Positions 46,605-54,925 of a stretch of 64,000 bases of DNA are shown piece by piece. The DNA lies in assembly GCA_910583525.1 (NCBI GenBank), contig CAJTXL010000005.1, forward strand, positions 1 to 64,000, in the 5' to 3' direction. Below the pieces are notes generated by a model. The model saw nothing but the letters and a program-made list of their open reading frames with translations, did no database searches and was not told where the DNA came from. Position 1 is the stretch's first letter, and every line of letters starts with the position of its first letter. The translations under genes and the position numbers were made by a program. The stretch comes from an uncultured Muribaculaceae bacterium (GTDB lineage Bacteria; Bacteroidota; Bacteroidia; Bacteroidales; Muribaculaceae).

Positions 46605-46796
46605 GCACAGCCAAGAGAAAAAAGCACTATTTCAAGCACAAATATAGACAAACGCGCATATTTTCTATACAAATGCCATATGCCGACAGCATCAGAAGAT
46701 ATAGCCGAAACCGGTAGCTATTGTCCTCAAAAGCATCTATGCAATATTTTTTTACAGCTTTAGAAGATTGTCGCATGCAAAGCTGAAGACTACACC

Positions 46797-46804
46797 TACA
46801 TTTG
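46797..46804 (+). promoter_or_regulatory. Candidate -7 element for the small secreted protein gene
   Basis: TACATTTG matches TAnnTTTG 29 nt before the start codon at 46833. The nearest upstream TTG (46768-46770) is 26 nt away, wider than usual. Confidence 0.45.
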
Positions 46805-46832
46805 CAGCATCATTAACCTTAAATAAATCGAT

Positions 46833-47579
46833 ATGAAATTTTCTACCCAATCTTTCGTGGCTGTTGCAATAGCCGTAACATCGTGTGCCAATGTTTTAGC
46901 CCAGACCCCGGCTGCACCTCCGGCATTCACCGTCGACCCTGCCGGCGCCGGCGTAATCTACGCCGCCGACCAGGACACATACTTTGAAGTATTGCGCGAT
47001 AAGGACGGCAACCCGGCAAACGCGTGGGCTCCTGTAGTATGGGGGCAGAAATGCGTAATCAGCGACGACGAAGTAGGCGAGAACGGCGAAGCCGCCATCA
47101 GAATCGACAACCTCGATTTTCTGCCTCTTCAGTTCAAATCGACGGTCAACCTGAGCGAATACCGTTTCCTGCACATCGACATATGGCCGGACAGCGACAT
47201 GCAGCTCGACTTCACCCTACAGAACTGGTGGCCCGGCGAAAAGCACGTGTCTGCAATATATGACCTCAAAGGCGGCCAATGGACAAGCATCGACATCGAC
47301 ATGTCGACATTCCCCTGGGGTGTCAAGAACGGCGAACAGGAGCGCGTGGTCAACGTATTCAAACTTGGCGGCGAAAAAGTCAACGCCGACGAACACCCCT
47401 ACGCCAAGACAATCTACATGACAAACATCATTGCCCATAACGAATCGCCGGCCGGCGTCGAAGGCGTAACAATAAAGCCTGTCGAAGGGAACGGCATTAC
47501 ATACAACCTCTTCGGCATACCCGTAGGCGATGACTATAAAGGCATCGTAATCCGCGACGGAAAGAAATACATCCAATAG
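46833..47579 (+). CDS. Secreted beta-sandwich protein with short T9SS-like C-terminus
   Basis: The 248-residue protein has a signal peptide (MKFSTQSFVAVAIAVTSCANVLAQ, cut near residue 23) and a Pro/Ala-rich start. The body (about 45-210) is a jelly-roll-like domain with strands such as RFLHIDIWPDSDMQLDFTL (quoted in part: FLHIDIWPDSDMQLDF), which resembles carbohydrate-binding modules of the galactose-binding fold. The end (ITYNLFGIPVGD ... KGIVIRDGKKYIQ) looks like the compact C-terminal signal of Bacteroidales T9SS-type proteins. It has no catalytic motif. A hairpin separates it from the esterase gene downstream, which could act on related polysaccharides, but that is a guess. Confidence 0.68.
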   Translation: MKFSTQSFVAVAIAVTSCANVLAQTPAAPPAFTVDPAGAGVIYAADQDTYFEVLRDKDGNPANAWAPVVWGQKCVISDDEVGENGEAAIRIDNLDFLPLQFKSTVNLSEYRFLHIDIWPDSDMQLDFTLQNWWPGEKHVSAIYDLKGGQWTSIDIDMSTFPWGVKNGEQERVVNVFKLGGEKVNADEHPYAKTIYMTNIIAHNESPAGVEGVTIKPVEGNGITYNLFGIPVGDDYKGIVIRDGKKYIQ

Positions 47580-47602
47580 TCCGAAAAAGACATCACACAG
47601 GC

Positions 47603-47635
47603 AACCGGCTTCCGATTTTCTCGGGAGCCGGTTTT
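47603..47635 (+). terminator. Terminator between the small secreted protein and esterase genes
   Basis: AACCGGCT (47603-47610) pairs with AGCCGGTT (47626-47633), with CCGA/TCGG pairing inside, and TTTTG follows. This is a standard intrinsic terminator form. Confidence 0.75.
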
Positions 47636-47644
47636 GTATGGCAA

Positions 47645-47675
47645 TTGCGCTGACAGCTGAAAATGACTATATTTG
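47645..47675 (+). promoter_or_regulatory. Promoter for the esterase gene
   Basis: TTG at 47645-47647, a 20-nt spacer and TATATTTG at 47668-47675 fit the consensus. Because the -7 element ends at 47675, the frame's earlier ATG at 47638 cannot be the start, and 47692 is supported. Confidence 0.75.
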
Positions 47676-47691
47676 CAAAAATATTCCGACA

Positions 47692-48876
47692 ATGAAACGA
47701 ATTCTAATTTACGCCGCATTGGCAGCGACCGCAACAGCGGCATCGGCGCAACAGGCGCTATGGGGTGTTCCCACAACCATATCACCGGAAATCAACAGCG
47801 ACAGCACGGTAACATTCAGGCTCGTGGCCCCCAAGGCCGTGAAAGTACAGGTTACGGGAGACTGCCTTCCGCTTGTAAAAGGTCCGTCGGGCGAATATAT
47901 AATCCCGCGCGTAGCCGACATGACAGAAACCGACGGCATATGGACATACACTACCCCATCAGCTCTTGCGCCGGAACTGTACAGCTACAGCTTCATTGTC
48001 GACGGGCTGAAGATAAACGACCCTTCTAACGTGTATCGCATCCGCGACGTGCAGACTACGTCGGACGTGTTCATTATCGGAGGCGGCCACGCCGACATTT
48101 ACAAGGTCAACGACGTGCCCCACGGAACGGTATCGAAAGTGTGGTACGACAGTCCGTCGCTCGACATGCGCCGCAGGCTCACCGTCTACACCCCTGCCGG
48201 CTATGAAACTTCGGGAAAGCGCTACCCGGTGCTGTATCTGCTTCACGGCATGGGAGGCGACGAGAACGCATGGTCTGAGCTTGGCCGCGCCACTCAGATA
48301 CTCGACAACCTCATAGCGCAGGGAAAGGCCGAACCGATGATTGTGGTAATGCCAAACGGGAATGTCGACCTCGAAGCGGCACCGGGAGAAGGCAGCAACG
48401 GCCTTACGGCACCGACGATTGCGCTACCACATACAATGGAAGGCACATTCGAGTCTTCTTTTCCTGAAATAGTCAATTTCATAGATAAAAACTACCGCAC
48501 CAAAAGGGCAAAAAAGAGCCGTGCAATAGCCGGTCTTTCGATGGGCGGCTTCCACTCACTTCATATTTCAAAACAGTACCCCGACATGTTCGGGCACGTA
48601 GGACTGTTCTCGGCAGCAATCAAACCACACGGCAACCCGAATGCGCCGGTCTACACCGATTCAGAGAACAAACTTGCCCGTCAATTCGGCAAAGACGCTC
48701 CGCTCTATTGGATTGGCATAGGCAAAGACGATTTTTTGTACAAAGACAACGAAGAGTTCCGCTCAGTGCTCGACAGCAAGGGCTATCAGTACACCTACGT
48801 CGAGACGCCCGGCGGCCACATATGGAAAAACTGGCGCATCTACCTGAGCCGTTTCTTGCCGCTTCTGTTCAAATAG
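47692..48876 (+). CDS. Secreted alpha/beta-hydrolase esterase with N-terminal CBM48-like domain
   Basis: From 47692 the protein has 394 residues with a signal peptide (MKRILIYAALAATATAASAQ). An early-set domain like CBM48 spans about 25-125 (VTFRLVAPKAVKVQVTGD). The catalytic domain then shows the oxyanion region LLHGMGGDE and the nucleophile Ser283 in GLSMGGFHSL. Asp346 or Asp347 (GIGKDDF) and His376 (ETPGGHIW) are likely partners. This is the esterase D / CE1-like group that removes feruloyl or acetyl groups from plant polysaccharides. The exact substrate is open. Its end overlaps the convergent AlbA_2 gene by 8 nt. Confidence 0.85.
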   Translation: MKRILIYAALAATATAASAQQALWGVPTTISPEINSDSTVTFRLVAPKAVKVQVTGDCLPLVKGPSGEYIIPRVADMTETDGIWTYTTPSALAPELYSYSFIVDGLKINDPSNVYRIRDVQTTSDVFIIGGGHADIYKVNDVPHGTVSKVWYDSPSLDMRRRLTVYTPAGYETSGKRYPVLYLLHGMGGDENAWSELGRATQILDNLIAQGKAEPMIVVMPNGNVDLEAAPGEGSNGLTAPTIALPHTMEGTFESSFPEIVNFIDKNYRTKRAKKSRAIAGLSMGGFHSLHISKQYPDMFGHVGLFSAAIKPHGNPNAPVYTDSENKLARQFGKDAPLYWIGIGKDDFLYKDNEEFRSVLDSKGYQYTYVETPGGHIWKNWRIYLSRFLPLLFK

Positions 48877-49531
48877 CGACGTCCGGCTCCGCCCCCTCAA
48901 TAAGGAAACGGCCACCATCATACACGAAATGCAGCAGCCCGGCTGCGGCAAGAGCCACAACCATATCTTCGACCCGACCGACACTGACATGCAGCGCCAA
49001 CGCAAGCTCGCGTACATCCATACGGGTGCCGGGAGCAGCAAACATCGCCGCCATGGCATAATGGCCGCTGCCGAGAGGTTCCGCGCCCGACGCCGCCTGC
49101 CATGCACGCACCATCAGCGGATGTGCGGCAATGTTCTCATCGGCGACACGGTAATAGGCCTTCAGCAATCCATCGGCCTCGGCCACCGTCACGGGGCGGA
49201 CAGGCGACGGCTCTATCTCTGCAACAATTACACGGATTGTGCCGTCAACGCGGTAGGCCTTGAATGCTATAGGCACCGAAGGACGGCAATATCGCTCTGC
49301 GGCCTGCTCAACGACATAAATGTCCTCTTCGTTGCGCACACCGGCTATCACCCCATTGTCTTTGACGCCTATAAGCAGACGGCCTCCGCTATGGTTGGCG
49401 AAGGCTGAGAGCGAACGGGCTATCTTACGCGCATCGGAGATTGTATATTTGAAATCCTGGCGTTCATGCTCTCCTTCGGCAACCATATGCCGGAGCAGCT
49501 CTGCCCCACGTATGGCCTGAAGGTCTTTCAT
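48869..49531 (-). CDS. Small AlbA_2 (Schlafen-type) domain protein with winged helix
   Basis: The 220-residue protein has an N-terminal AlbA_2 / divergent AAA-4 domain (about 12-130), recognisable by EGEHERQDFKY, LSAFANHSGGRLLIGVKDNG and the acidic E-x-x-x positions near the start. A helix-turn-helix or winged-helix region follows at about 155-215 (MDVRELALALHVSVGRVEDM). The family is found in transcription regulators and in defence-related and Schlafen-like proteins. No clear nuclease or ATPase motif is visible. Its stop overlaps the convergent esterase gene. mtnN lies 21 nt upstream on the same strand, so it may be cotranscribed. Confidence 0.72.
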   Translation of the reverse strand: MKDLQAIRGAELLRHMVAEGEHERQDFKYTISDARKIARSLSAFANHSGGRLLIGVKDNGVIAGVRNEEDIYVVEQAAERYCRPSVPIAFKAYRVDGTIRVIVAEIEPSPVRPVTVAEADGLLKAYYRVADENIAAHPLMVRAWQAASGAEPLGSGHYAMAAMFAAPGTRMDVRELALALHVSVGRVEDMVVALAAAGLLHFVYDGGRFLIEGAEPDVAI

Positions 49532-49552
49532 ATGGTAAGAGTTGTCTAATTC

Positions 49553-50236
49553 TTATAACAAACCCAAAAGCTTTTCGACCGAAGAGAATGTCCGGCCCGG
49601 CGCATCGACCCAAAAACTTTCGTATGCGGCGGCATTGCCGCCGTCGCCGGGAGTATCGCTGACAACGCGCAGGCAAACAAACGGGACTCTCTTGAGATGG
49701 CACACCTGTGCGATTGCGGCCGACTCCATATCTACGGCCTTCGCGTCAGGATACAAGGCAAGTATGCGCTGCAAATCGGCAGGCTCATCGACAAAAATAT
49801 CGCCCGAAGCGAGAAGCCCCTCCTTGGCACCAAGCTGACGGCGGATATCGGCAGGAAGCGGACAGCCGAAACGGGCCGGACATCCTGCGGCTTCGCCGCG
49901 CACGGTTCCGGGGCCGCACCATACGTCATGATAGGCTATCTCTGAAGCGAGAACGACATCGAGAACACGGGCAGGGTCGTCGGTAGCGCCCGTGCCGCCT
50001 GCGACACCGGTATTTACAATCATGTCGGGATGATATTTTTCAATAAGGTCGAAAGTGCCGATGGCGGCATTTACCTTGCCTATGCCACATTGCGCAACAA
50101 CCACATCGTGCGCACCGATGGTGCCTACGTGGTATACGAAAGACGAATCCGAGCCGCTTTCCTGCACCGGGTGTTCAAGCAGCGGAAGGAGCAAGGACAA
50201 TTCCTTGCCCATTGCCACGATAATTCCAATTTTCAT
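49553..50236 (-). CDS. mtnN: 5'-methylthioadenosine/S-adenosylhomocysteine nucleosidase
   Basis: The start at 50236 gives 227 residues, the usual size. The frame runs back to 50272 but that start lacks support. The catalytic Glu12 is in the first strand (MKIGIIVAMGKELSLL), Glu in AVDMESAAIAQV contacts the ribose, and the catalytic Asp is in RVVSDTPGD. It splits adenine from methylthioadenosine and S-adenosylhomocysteine, recycling by-products of SAM reactions. The gene stands downstream of the fabF hairpin and upstream of the AlbA_2 gene. Confidence 0.9.
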   Translation of the reverse strand: MKIGIIVAMGKELSLLLPLLEHPVQESGSDSSFVYHVGTIGAHDVVVAQCGIGKVNAAIGTFDLIEKYHPDMIVNTGVAGGTGATDDPARVLDVVLASEIAYHDVWCGPGTVRGEAAGCPARFGCPLPADIRRQLGAKEGLLASGDIFVDEPADLQRILALYPDAKAVDMESAAIAQVCHLKRVPFVCLRVVSDTPGDGGNAAAYESFWVDAPGRTFSSVEKLLGLL

Positions 50237-50264
50237 AAGAATATAAGGTATGTCATAACGACAA

Positions 50265-50296
50265 GACAGCACCGGGGCATAAGACCCGGCGCTGTC
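50265..50296 (-). terminator. Hairpin behind fabF
   Basis: GACAGCACCGGG (50265-50276) and CCCGGCGCTGTC (50285-50296) pair with one mismatch around an 8-nt loop, about 44 nt after the fabF stop on the minus strand. A TTATTTTT run lies on its fabF side, so it may also work for plus-strand transcripts. Confidence 0.6.
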
Positions 50297-50339
50297 TGTT
50301 ATTTTTATCGTTTCGTAAAATTACGGAACGACTATTATC

Positions 50340-51611
50340 TTAGGCCTGGTATTTCTTCACAATGACGGTGGCATTGTGTCCGCCGAAGCCGAATGAGTTC
50401 GAAAGGGCCGCACGGACGGTGCGTTTCTGTGCCTTGTCGAAAGTGAAGTTGAGCGAGTAGTCGATTTCCTCGTCTTTGTCCTCGGGGTCGTGGTTTATTG
50501 TCGGAGGAACGATATCTTCGACAACCGACTTCACCGAGAACAGGGCTTCGAGAGCCCCTGTGGCACCAAGAAGATGCCCCGTCATCGATTTTGTCGATGA
50601 AATGTTCAGCTTGTGTGCGCTTTCACCGAACACGTCAACAATTGCCTTCACCTCAGAGATGTCACCGACAGGGGTAGACGTGCCGTGCACGTTGATATAG
50701 TCGATGTCTTCGGGTTTCATGCCGGCATCTTCGAGTGCGTTCTCCATTGCAAGTTTGGCGCCAAGACCGTCGGGATGCGTCGCCGTAAGATGATACGCAT
50801 CGGCCGAAAGACCTCCACCGGCCACTTCACAGTAGATTTTGGCTCCACGGGCAAGCGCGTGTTCGAGTTCTTCAAGCACGAGCACTGCCGAGCCTTCGCC
50901 CATTACAAAACCGTCGCGGCTCTTACTGAACGGACGCGACGCTGTCTCGGGGCTGTCGTTGCGTGTCGAGAGAGCGTGCATGGAGTTAAAGCCTCCCACG
51001 CCTGCCGGATAAATGGCAGCCTCTGCACCGCCGGTAAGCATTACGTCGGCCTTGCCAAGACGGATGAGGTTGAAAGCATCGATTATGGCGTTGTTCGACG
51101 AAGCGCAAGCCGATACGACGCCATAGTTCGGGCCATGATATCCATACTCCATCGAAATATGCCCCGAGGCAATGTCTGCAATCATCTTGGGTATGAAGAA
51201 CGGATTGTATTTCGGGCCTTTATCGGCATTCATGGCATAATATCCGGCCTCTTCTTCAAAAGTGTGCAGACCGCCGATGCCGGCAGCCACAATCACACCT
51301 ACACGGTTTTTGTCGACGGTGCCTTCGGCAGCCTCTTCAAGCTTTGCATCGGCCACAGCCTGACGGGCAGCCACCAAGGCATACTGCGCATATAGGTCAA
51401 GCTGACGCTCTTTTTTGCGGTCGAAGTGCTCAGAGGCATTGAAGTTTTTGACCTCGCAGGCAAACTTTGTCTTGAAAAGGCTGGCATCGAAATGAGTGAT
51501 AGGTCCGGCGCCGCTGACGCCGGCTTTTGCATTCTCCCATGTGGTGTCAACGTCGTTGCCCAGAGGGGTTATGGCTCCAAGGCCGGTGATTACTACTCGT
51601 TTAAGTTCCAT
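50340..51611 (-). CDS. fabF: 3-oxoacyl-[acyl-carrier-protein] synthase II
   Basis: The 423-residue condensing enzyme elongates fatty acids by joining malonyl-ACP to acyl-ACP. The Cys-His-His triad is Cys169 (VVSACASSN), His309 (NVHGTSTPVGD) and His346 (KSMTGHLLGATG). The two histidines mark the FabF/FabB type rather than FabH. acpP lies 165 nt upstream in the same direction, the common acpP-fabF pair, so its carrier partner is encoded next to it. Confidence 0.96.
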   Translation of the reverse strand: MELKRVVITGLGAITPLGNDVDTTWENAKAGVSGAGPITHFDASLFKTKFACEVKNFNASEHFDRKKERQLDLYAQYALVAARQAVADAKLEEAAEGTVDKNRVGVIVAAGIGGLHTFEEEAGYYAMNADKGPKYNPFFIPKMIADIASGHISMEYGYHGPNYGVVSACASSNNAIIDAFNLIRLGKADVMLTGGAEAAIYPAGVGGFNSMHALSTRNDSPETASRPFSKSRDGFVMGEGSAVLVLEELEHALARGAKIYCEVAGGGLSADAYHLTATHPDGLGAKLAMENALEDAGMKPEDIDYINVHGTSTPVGDISEVKAIVDVFGESAHKLNISSTKSMTGHLLGATGALEALFSVKSVVEDIVPPTINHDPEDKDEEIDYSLNFTFDKAQKRTVRAALSNSFGFGGHNATVIVKKYQA

Positions 51612-51776
51612 TATAGCAAAGGGGTAATGAAAGTTCGGCAGAATATGTGTTTATTGGCATGGCTCCCAAGCTTATTGTATACGCGTGCGCGCATTACAAT
51701 ACAAAACCAAACCGCCGTTTCATTTCAGTGGGAAAATCCGCGGCGGCTATAAGGTTGTGCTGTGGGGTGTCCCTGC

Positions 51777-52013
51777 TTAGTTCGCGTGAGCTTCTACGAA
51801 AGCTACAGCGTCACCTACAGTCTTGATTTTTTCGGCTTCTTCGTCAGGAATGGTGATACCGAATTCCTTTTCAAAGTCCATAATCAGTTCGACTGTATCG
51901 AGAGAATCAGCACCGAGGTCGGTGATGAATGCTGCTTCTTCAGTTACTTTTTCGGGCTCGACACCGAGTTTGTCAACTACGATGTTCTTCACGCGATCTG
52001 CAAATTCTGACAT
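51777..52013 (-). CDS. acpP: Acyl carrier protein
   Basis: The 78-residue acidic protein carries the phosphopantetheine attachment site at Ser37 in LGADSLDTVEL. It holds growing acyl chains as thioesters for fatty acid synthesis, including the FabF step encoded next to it. A near-consensus promoter (TTACTTTGC, near 52056-52064) lies about 45 nt upstream on the minus strand. The longer gap before fabF (51612-51776) contains no gene. Confidence 0.97.
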   Translation of the reverse strand: MSEFADRVKNIVVDKLGVEPEKVTEEAAFITDLGADSLDTVELIMDFEKEFGITIPDEEAEKIKTVGDAVAFVEAHAN

Positions 52014-52312
52014 GATAGTGAGGTATTTTGATTAATAAATTGGCATTTTTGCGCTGCAAAGTAAGCGATTTTTCTCTGAATACAGAAATTTTTATTCATT
52101 ACATTGCCATTCCAAGAAATGCCACACAGAGATACCAACTTGCAACACAGGCGTTTAACATCAAATAAGCCAAAGTGCAAAATAATGTTAATTAAGCTTT
52201 CAGACAGACACTTGTGGAATATCCGCGCTTTTTAGCTCGCCGGGCGCCACATATCATTATGCTCCATTCCAAGGCTGTTAACATATATTTTTGCAACAAT
52301 TTGCTAAAATAA

Positions 52313-52343
52313 TTTGCCATTTTATGAAAAATGCGTAATTTTG
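52313..52343 (+). promoter_or_regulatory. Consensus promoter for the Lrp-type regulator
   Basis: TTTG at 52313-52316, a 19-nt spacer and TAATTTTG at 52336-52343 match the consensus. Transcription would start near 52350. The frame's earlier ATG at 52324 region is therefore excluded and the start is 52374. The rest of the 52014-52373 gap holds only the two divergent promoters. Confidence 0.78.
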
Positions 52344-52373
52344 CGCATTATTCTATTACAACACCAAACGACA

Positions 52374-52847
52374 ATGGAAAAAATAGACAATCTCGACCGA
52401 CGCATTCTACAGATTGTAATGCACAACGCACGCATCCCATCGAAAGACGTAGCTATGGAGTGCGGAGTCTCGCGCGCTGCAATTCATCAGCGCCTACAAC
52501 GCCTTATTGACTTGAACGTAATCACAGGTTCGGGCTACCACGTAAACCCGAAAATCCTCGGATACGCCACATGCACATATATAGGAGTAAACCTCGAACG
52601 TGGAGCAATGTACCGCGATGTCGTGCCGGAGCTTGAAAAAATTCCCGAAATTGTAGAATGCCATTTCACAACCGGCCCCTACACAATGCTTATAAAACTA
52701 TACGCACGCGACAATGAGCACCTTATGGAACTGCTGAACAAGAAAATACAGATGATTCCGGGTGTTACCGGCACCGAGACGCTCATTTCACTCGACCACT
52801 CCATAGCCCGCGAAATACCCATACGCCTCAAAGGAGAAGCCGAATAA
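52374..52847 (+). CDS. Lrp/AsnC-family transcription regulator
   Basis: The 157-residue protein begins with an AsnC-type helix-turn-helix (about 4-55: NLDRRILQIVMHNARIPSKD, quoted at its limit) followed by the RAM effector-binding domain (about 70-150), which includes ECHFTTGPYTMLIKLYARD. Such regulators form octamers or higher oligomers and sense amino acids. The effector and targets are unknown. It is alone upstream of the pseudokinase gene, 52 nt before it, and faces acpP divergently, which makes local control of fatty acid genes possible but untested. Confidence 0.9.
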   Translation: MEKIDNLDRRILQIVMHNARIPSKDVAMECGVSRAAIHQRLQRLIDLNVITGSGYHVNPKILGYATCTYIGVNLERGAMYRDVVPELEKIPEIVECHFTTGPYTMLIKLYARDNEHLMELLNKKIQMIPGVTGTETLISLDHSIAREIPIRLKGEAE

Positions 52848-52899
52848 AAGCGCGGCTGCACTATAAGTCTTCACGGAGAACAATAAAAACAACGTCGCA

Positions 52900-53721
52900 A
52901 TGACCGAGCAGACCCAACGCTGGACAGAGATTGAGCACCTTCCCGAATGGGACGAAGAGTTCTATCATATCTATACCGCCAAGAAATTCGGCAAATGGGT
53001 GATGATAAAGACTCTGCGGCCGGAGTACGCCGACAATCCGCGCTATCAGGCCATGATAGAGCAGGAGTTCGACGTGCGCTACAGCCTGGCGCACCCGAAC
53101 ATCGTGATGATAAACGACTTCGAGGAAATACCCGGCATCGGCCGATGTATAGTCACCGATGACGTATACGGCGACAGTCTCCGCAAGCTGATTGACAGAA
53201 AAGAAATCACGCCGCACCACATCAACCAGCTTCGCCACCAGCTCGTCAACGCTCTCGAATACATTCAGAGCAAGCACATCGTGCACCAGCCGCTGAAACC
53301 CGAAAACATAATCTTCACCGAAAACATAGCCAACCTGAAGCTTATCGACGTAGGGTTCGAGCAGCGTCCGTCGCTGTCGCACCAGTCCACGGCCGACGAC
53401 ATCTATAATTACGGCCGCGTACTCACCGAAGCACTCGATGCCGCCGGCAGCGACGATGCCACACTGCGGCGCGTGGCACGCAAATGCACCGACCCGGACC
53501 CCAAAAAGCGCTTCCGCGACATGCAGCAAGTGCATCTCGCTCTCGAAAACCGTGGCAACCGCTCTTTCTACCTGTTCATCATAGCCTTCCTTGTACTGAT
53601 GCTGTTATTGGTGATATGGCTCAAGACACCATATGCGCCGACCCCGGTCACCATAGGCTCGCAAGGCTTCCTGTCAAACACACTTCTATTTAGCAAATGC
53701 CTGTCTACGTTCACCCTATAG
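52900..53721 (+). CDS. Membrane-anchored serine/threonine pseudokinase
   Basis: The 273-residue protein has a protein-kinase fold: the VAIK-type lysine is Lys37 (WVMIKTL), and the catalytic loop region reads VHQPLKPENIIF (residues 128-139). The catalytic Asp of HRD is replaced (His129, Gln130, Pro131), the glycine-rich loop is not recognisable and the activation segment after Asp150-Val-Gly is very short, without APE. Lys133, Asn136 and Asp150 remain, so nucleotide binding is possible while phosphotransfer is unlikely. One transmembrane helix (about 223-241) leaves a 32-residue tail outside. It overlaps the next gene by 25 nt, so the two proteins are probably made together. Confidence 0.78.
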   Translation: MTEQTQRWTEIEHLPEWDEEFYHIYTAKKFGKWVMIKTLRPEYADNPRYQAMIEQEFDVRYSLAHPNIVMINDFEEIPGIGRCIVTDDVYGDSLRKLIDRKEITPHHINQLRHQLVNALEYIQSKHIVHQPLKPENIIFTENIANLKLIDVGFEQRPSLSHQSTADDIYNYGRVLTEALDAAGSDDATLRRVARKCTDPDPKKRFRDMQQVHLALENRGNRSFYLFIIAFLVLMLLLVIWLKTPYAPTPVTIGSQGFLSNTLLFSKCLSTFTL

Positions 53722-54830
53722 CCGCCGACAACGACCAGCTGCGACAGTACGTCCAATTCGGCATCAACCTCTACAAAGACAATCCATATTACGTTCCTCC
53801 GCTCATCAGCGACGACATGGGCACGCTGTCGCCCGACAAAAATCCGGCATTCGACTACTGCGAAGCGCAATCTTTCATGGCTTTCCGCAACGGGGAGCCT
53901 GTTGGAACGATTACCGCCATCATCAACAAAGCCGCAAACGAAAAAAACGGGCGCAGCCAGCTTCGGTTCGGCTTCGTTGAGTTCATCGACGACACCGAAG
54001 TTGTCGACGAGCTGTTCGCCGCCGCCGAAGAATGGGGACGTCAACGAGGCATGACAGAAATCGTAGGCCCCATGGGGTTCAGCGATATGGACTATGAAGG
54101 CATGCTCATCGAGGGCTTTGACGAGATGGGCACGATGGCCACAATCTACAATCCGCCATATTATCCTGCACATATGGAGCGCATGGGCTTTGTAAAAGAA
54201 GTCGATTGGGTGGAATACCGCATTGCCGTGCCTGACGCCGTGCCCGAAAAATACTCACGCATCGCCGAAATCATAGCGCGGAAATACAACCTGTCGGTGA
54301 AAAAATACACCTCCAGGTCAAAAATCAAACGCGAATACGGCCGCGCCATATTCGAGCTTGTCAACGAGGCTTATGCAGGCCTCTACGGCTTCGTGCCACT
54401 TACCGACAGGCAGATTGACCACTATATAGAAATGTATATAGGCGTGCTGAGGCTCGAAGACGTCACTCTCGTCGTCGACGGCGCAGGCACACTGGTGGCG
54501 CTCGGCATAGCCATGCCCTCCCTGTCGCAGGCACTGCGCAAGAGCGGAGGCAAAATGCTGCCGTTCGGCTGGTACCATCTGCTGAGGGCCATCTCGGGGC
54601 ACACCGACGTTGTCGATCTACTGCTTGTGGCAGTGAAGCCCGAGTATCAGAGCAAAGGCGTCAACGCCATGGTTTTCAACGACCTCATACCACGTTTCCA
54701 CGCAAACGGCTACAAATATGCCGAAAGCAACGTCGAGCTCGAAGGCAACGAAAACGTGCAGAAACAATGGGAGTACTTCGAGCGCCGGCAACACCGTCGC
54801 CGCAGAGCCTTTATCAAACCCATAAGCTGA
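53697..54830 (+). CDS. GNAT-like acyltransferase family protein
   Basis: The 377-residue protein looks like a two-part GNAT fold. The N-terminal half (about 1-150) has NPYYVPPLISDD and a strand-helix region around FVEFIDDTEVVDELF. The C-terminal half has VDLLLVAVKPEYQSKGVNAM, quoted in part as LLVAVKPEYQSKGVNAM, which resembles the acetyl-CoA pyrophosphate loop. It is like the large uncharacterised N-acetyltransferases (YghO-like) of Bacteroidetes. The acceptor is unknown. The ATG lies 25 nt inside the pseudokinase gene. It ends in a basic tail (RRQHRRRRAF). Confidence 0.72.
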   Translation: MPVYVHPIAADNDQLRQYVQFGINLYKDNPYYVPPLISDDMGTLSPDKNPAFDYCEAQSFMAFRNGEPVGTITAIINKAANEKNGRSQLRFGFVEFIDDTEVVDELFAAAEEWGRQRGMTEIVGPMGFSDMDYEGMLIEGFDEMGTMATIYNPPYYPAHMERMGFVKEVDWVEYRIAVPDAVPEKYSRIAEIIARKYNLSVKKYTSRSKIKREYGRAIFELVNEAYAGLYGFVPLTDRQIDHYIEMYIGVLRLEDVTLVVDGAGTLVALGIAMPSLSQALRKSGGKMLPFGWYHLLRAISGHTDVVDLLLVAVKPEYQSKGVNAMVFNDLIPRFHANGYKYAESNVELEGNENVQKQWEYFERRQHRRRRAFIKPIS

Positions 54831-54854
54831 AAAAATCTTTTTTGCAACCCATAT

Positions 54855-54885
54855 TTTGATATTGCGGCAAAAAAACGTATCTTTG
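54855..54885 (+). promoter_or_regulatory. Consensus promoter for the PpiD-like gene
   Basis: TTTG at 54855-54858, a 19-nt spacer and TATCTTTG at 54878-54885 match the consensus, 41 nt before the start codon at 54926. Confidence 0.78.
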
Positions 54886-54925
54886 TGCGTTTTTTATCGA
54901 AAAATCAAAAACCACTTATCATACA

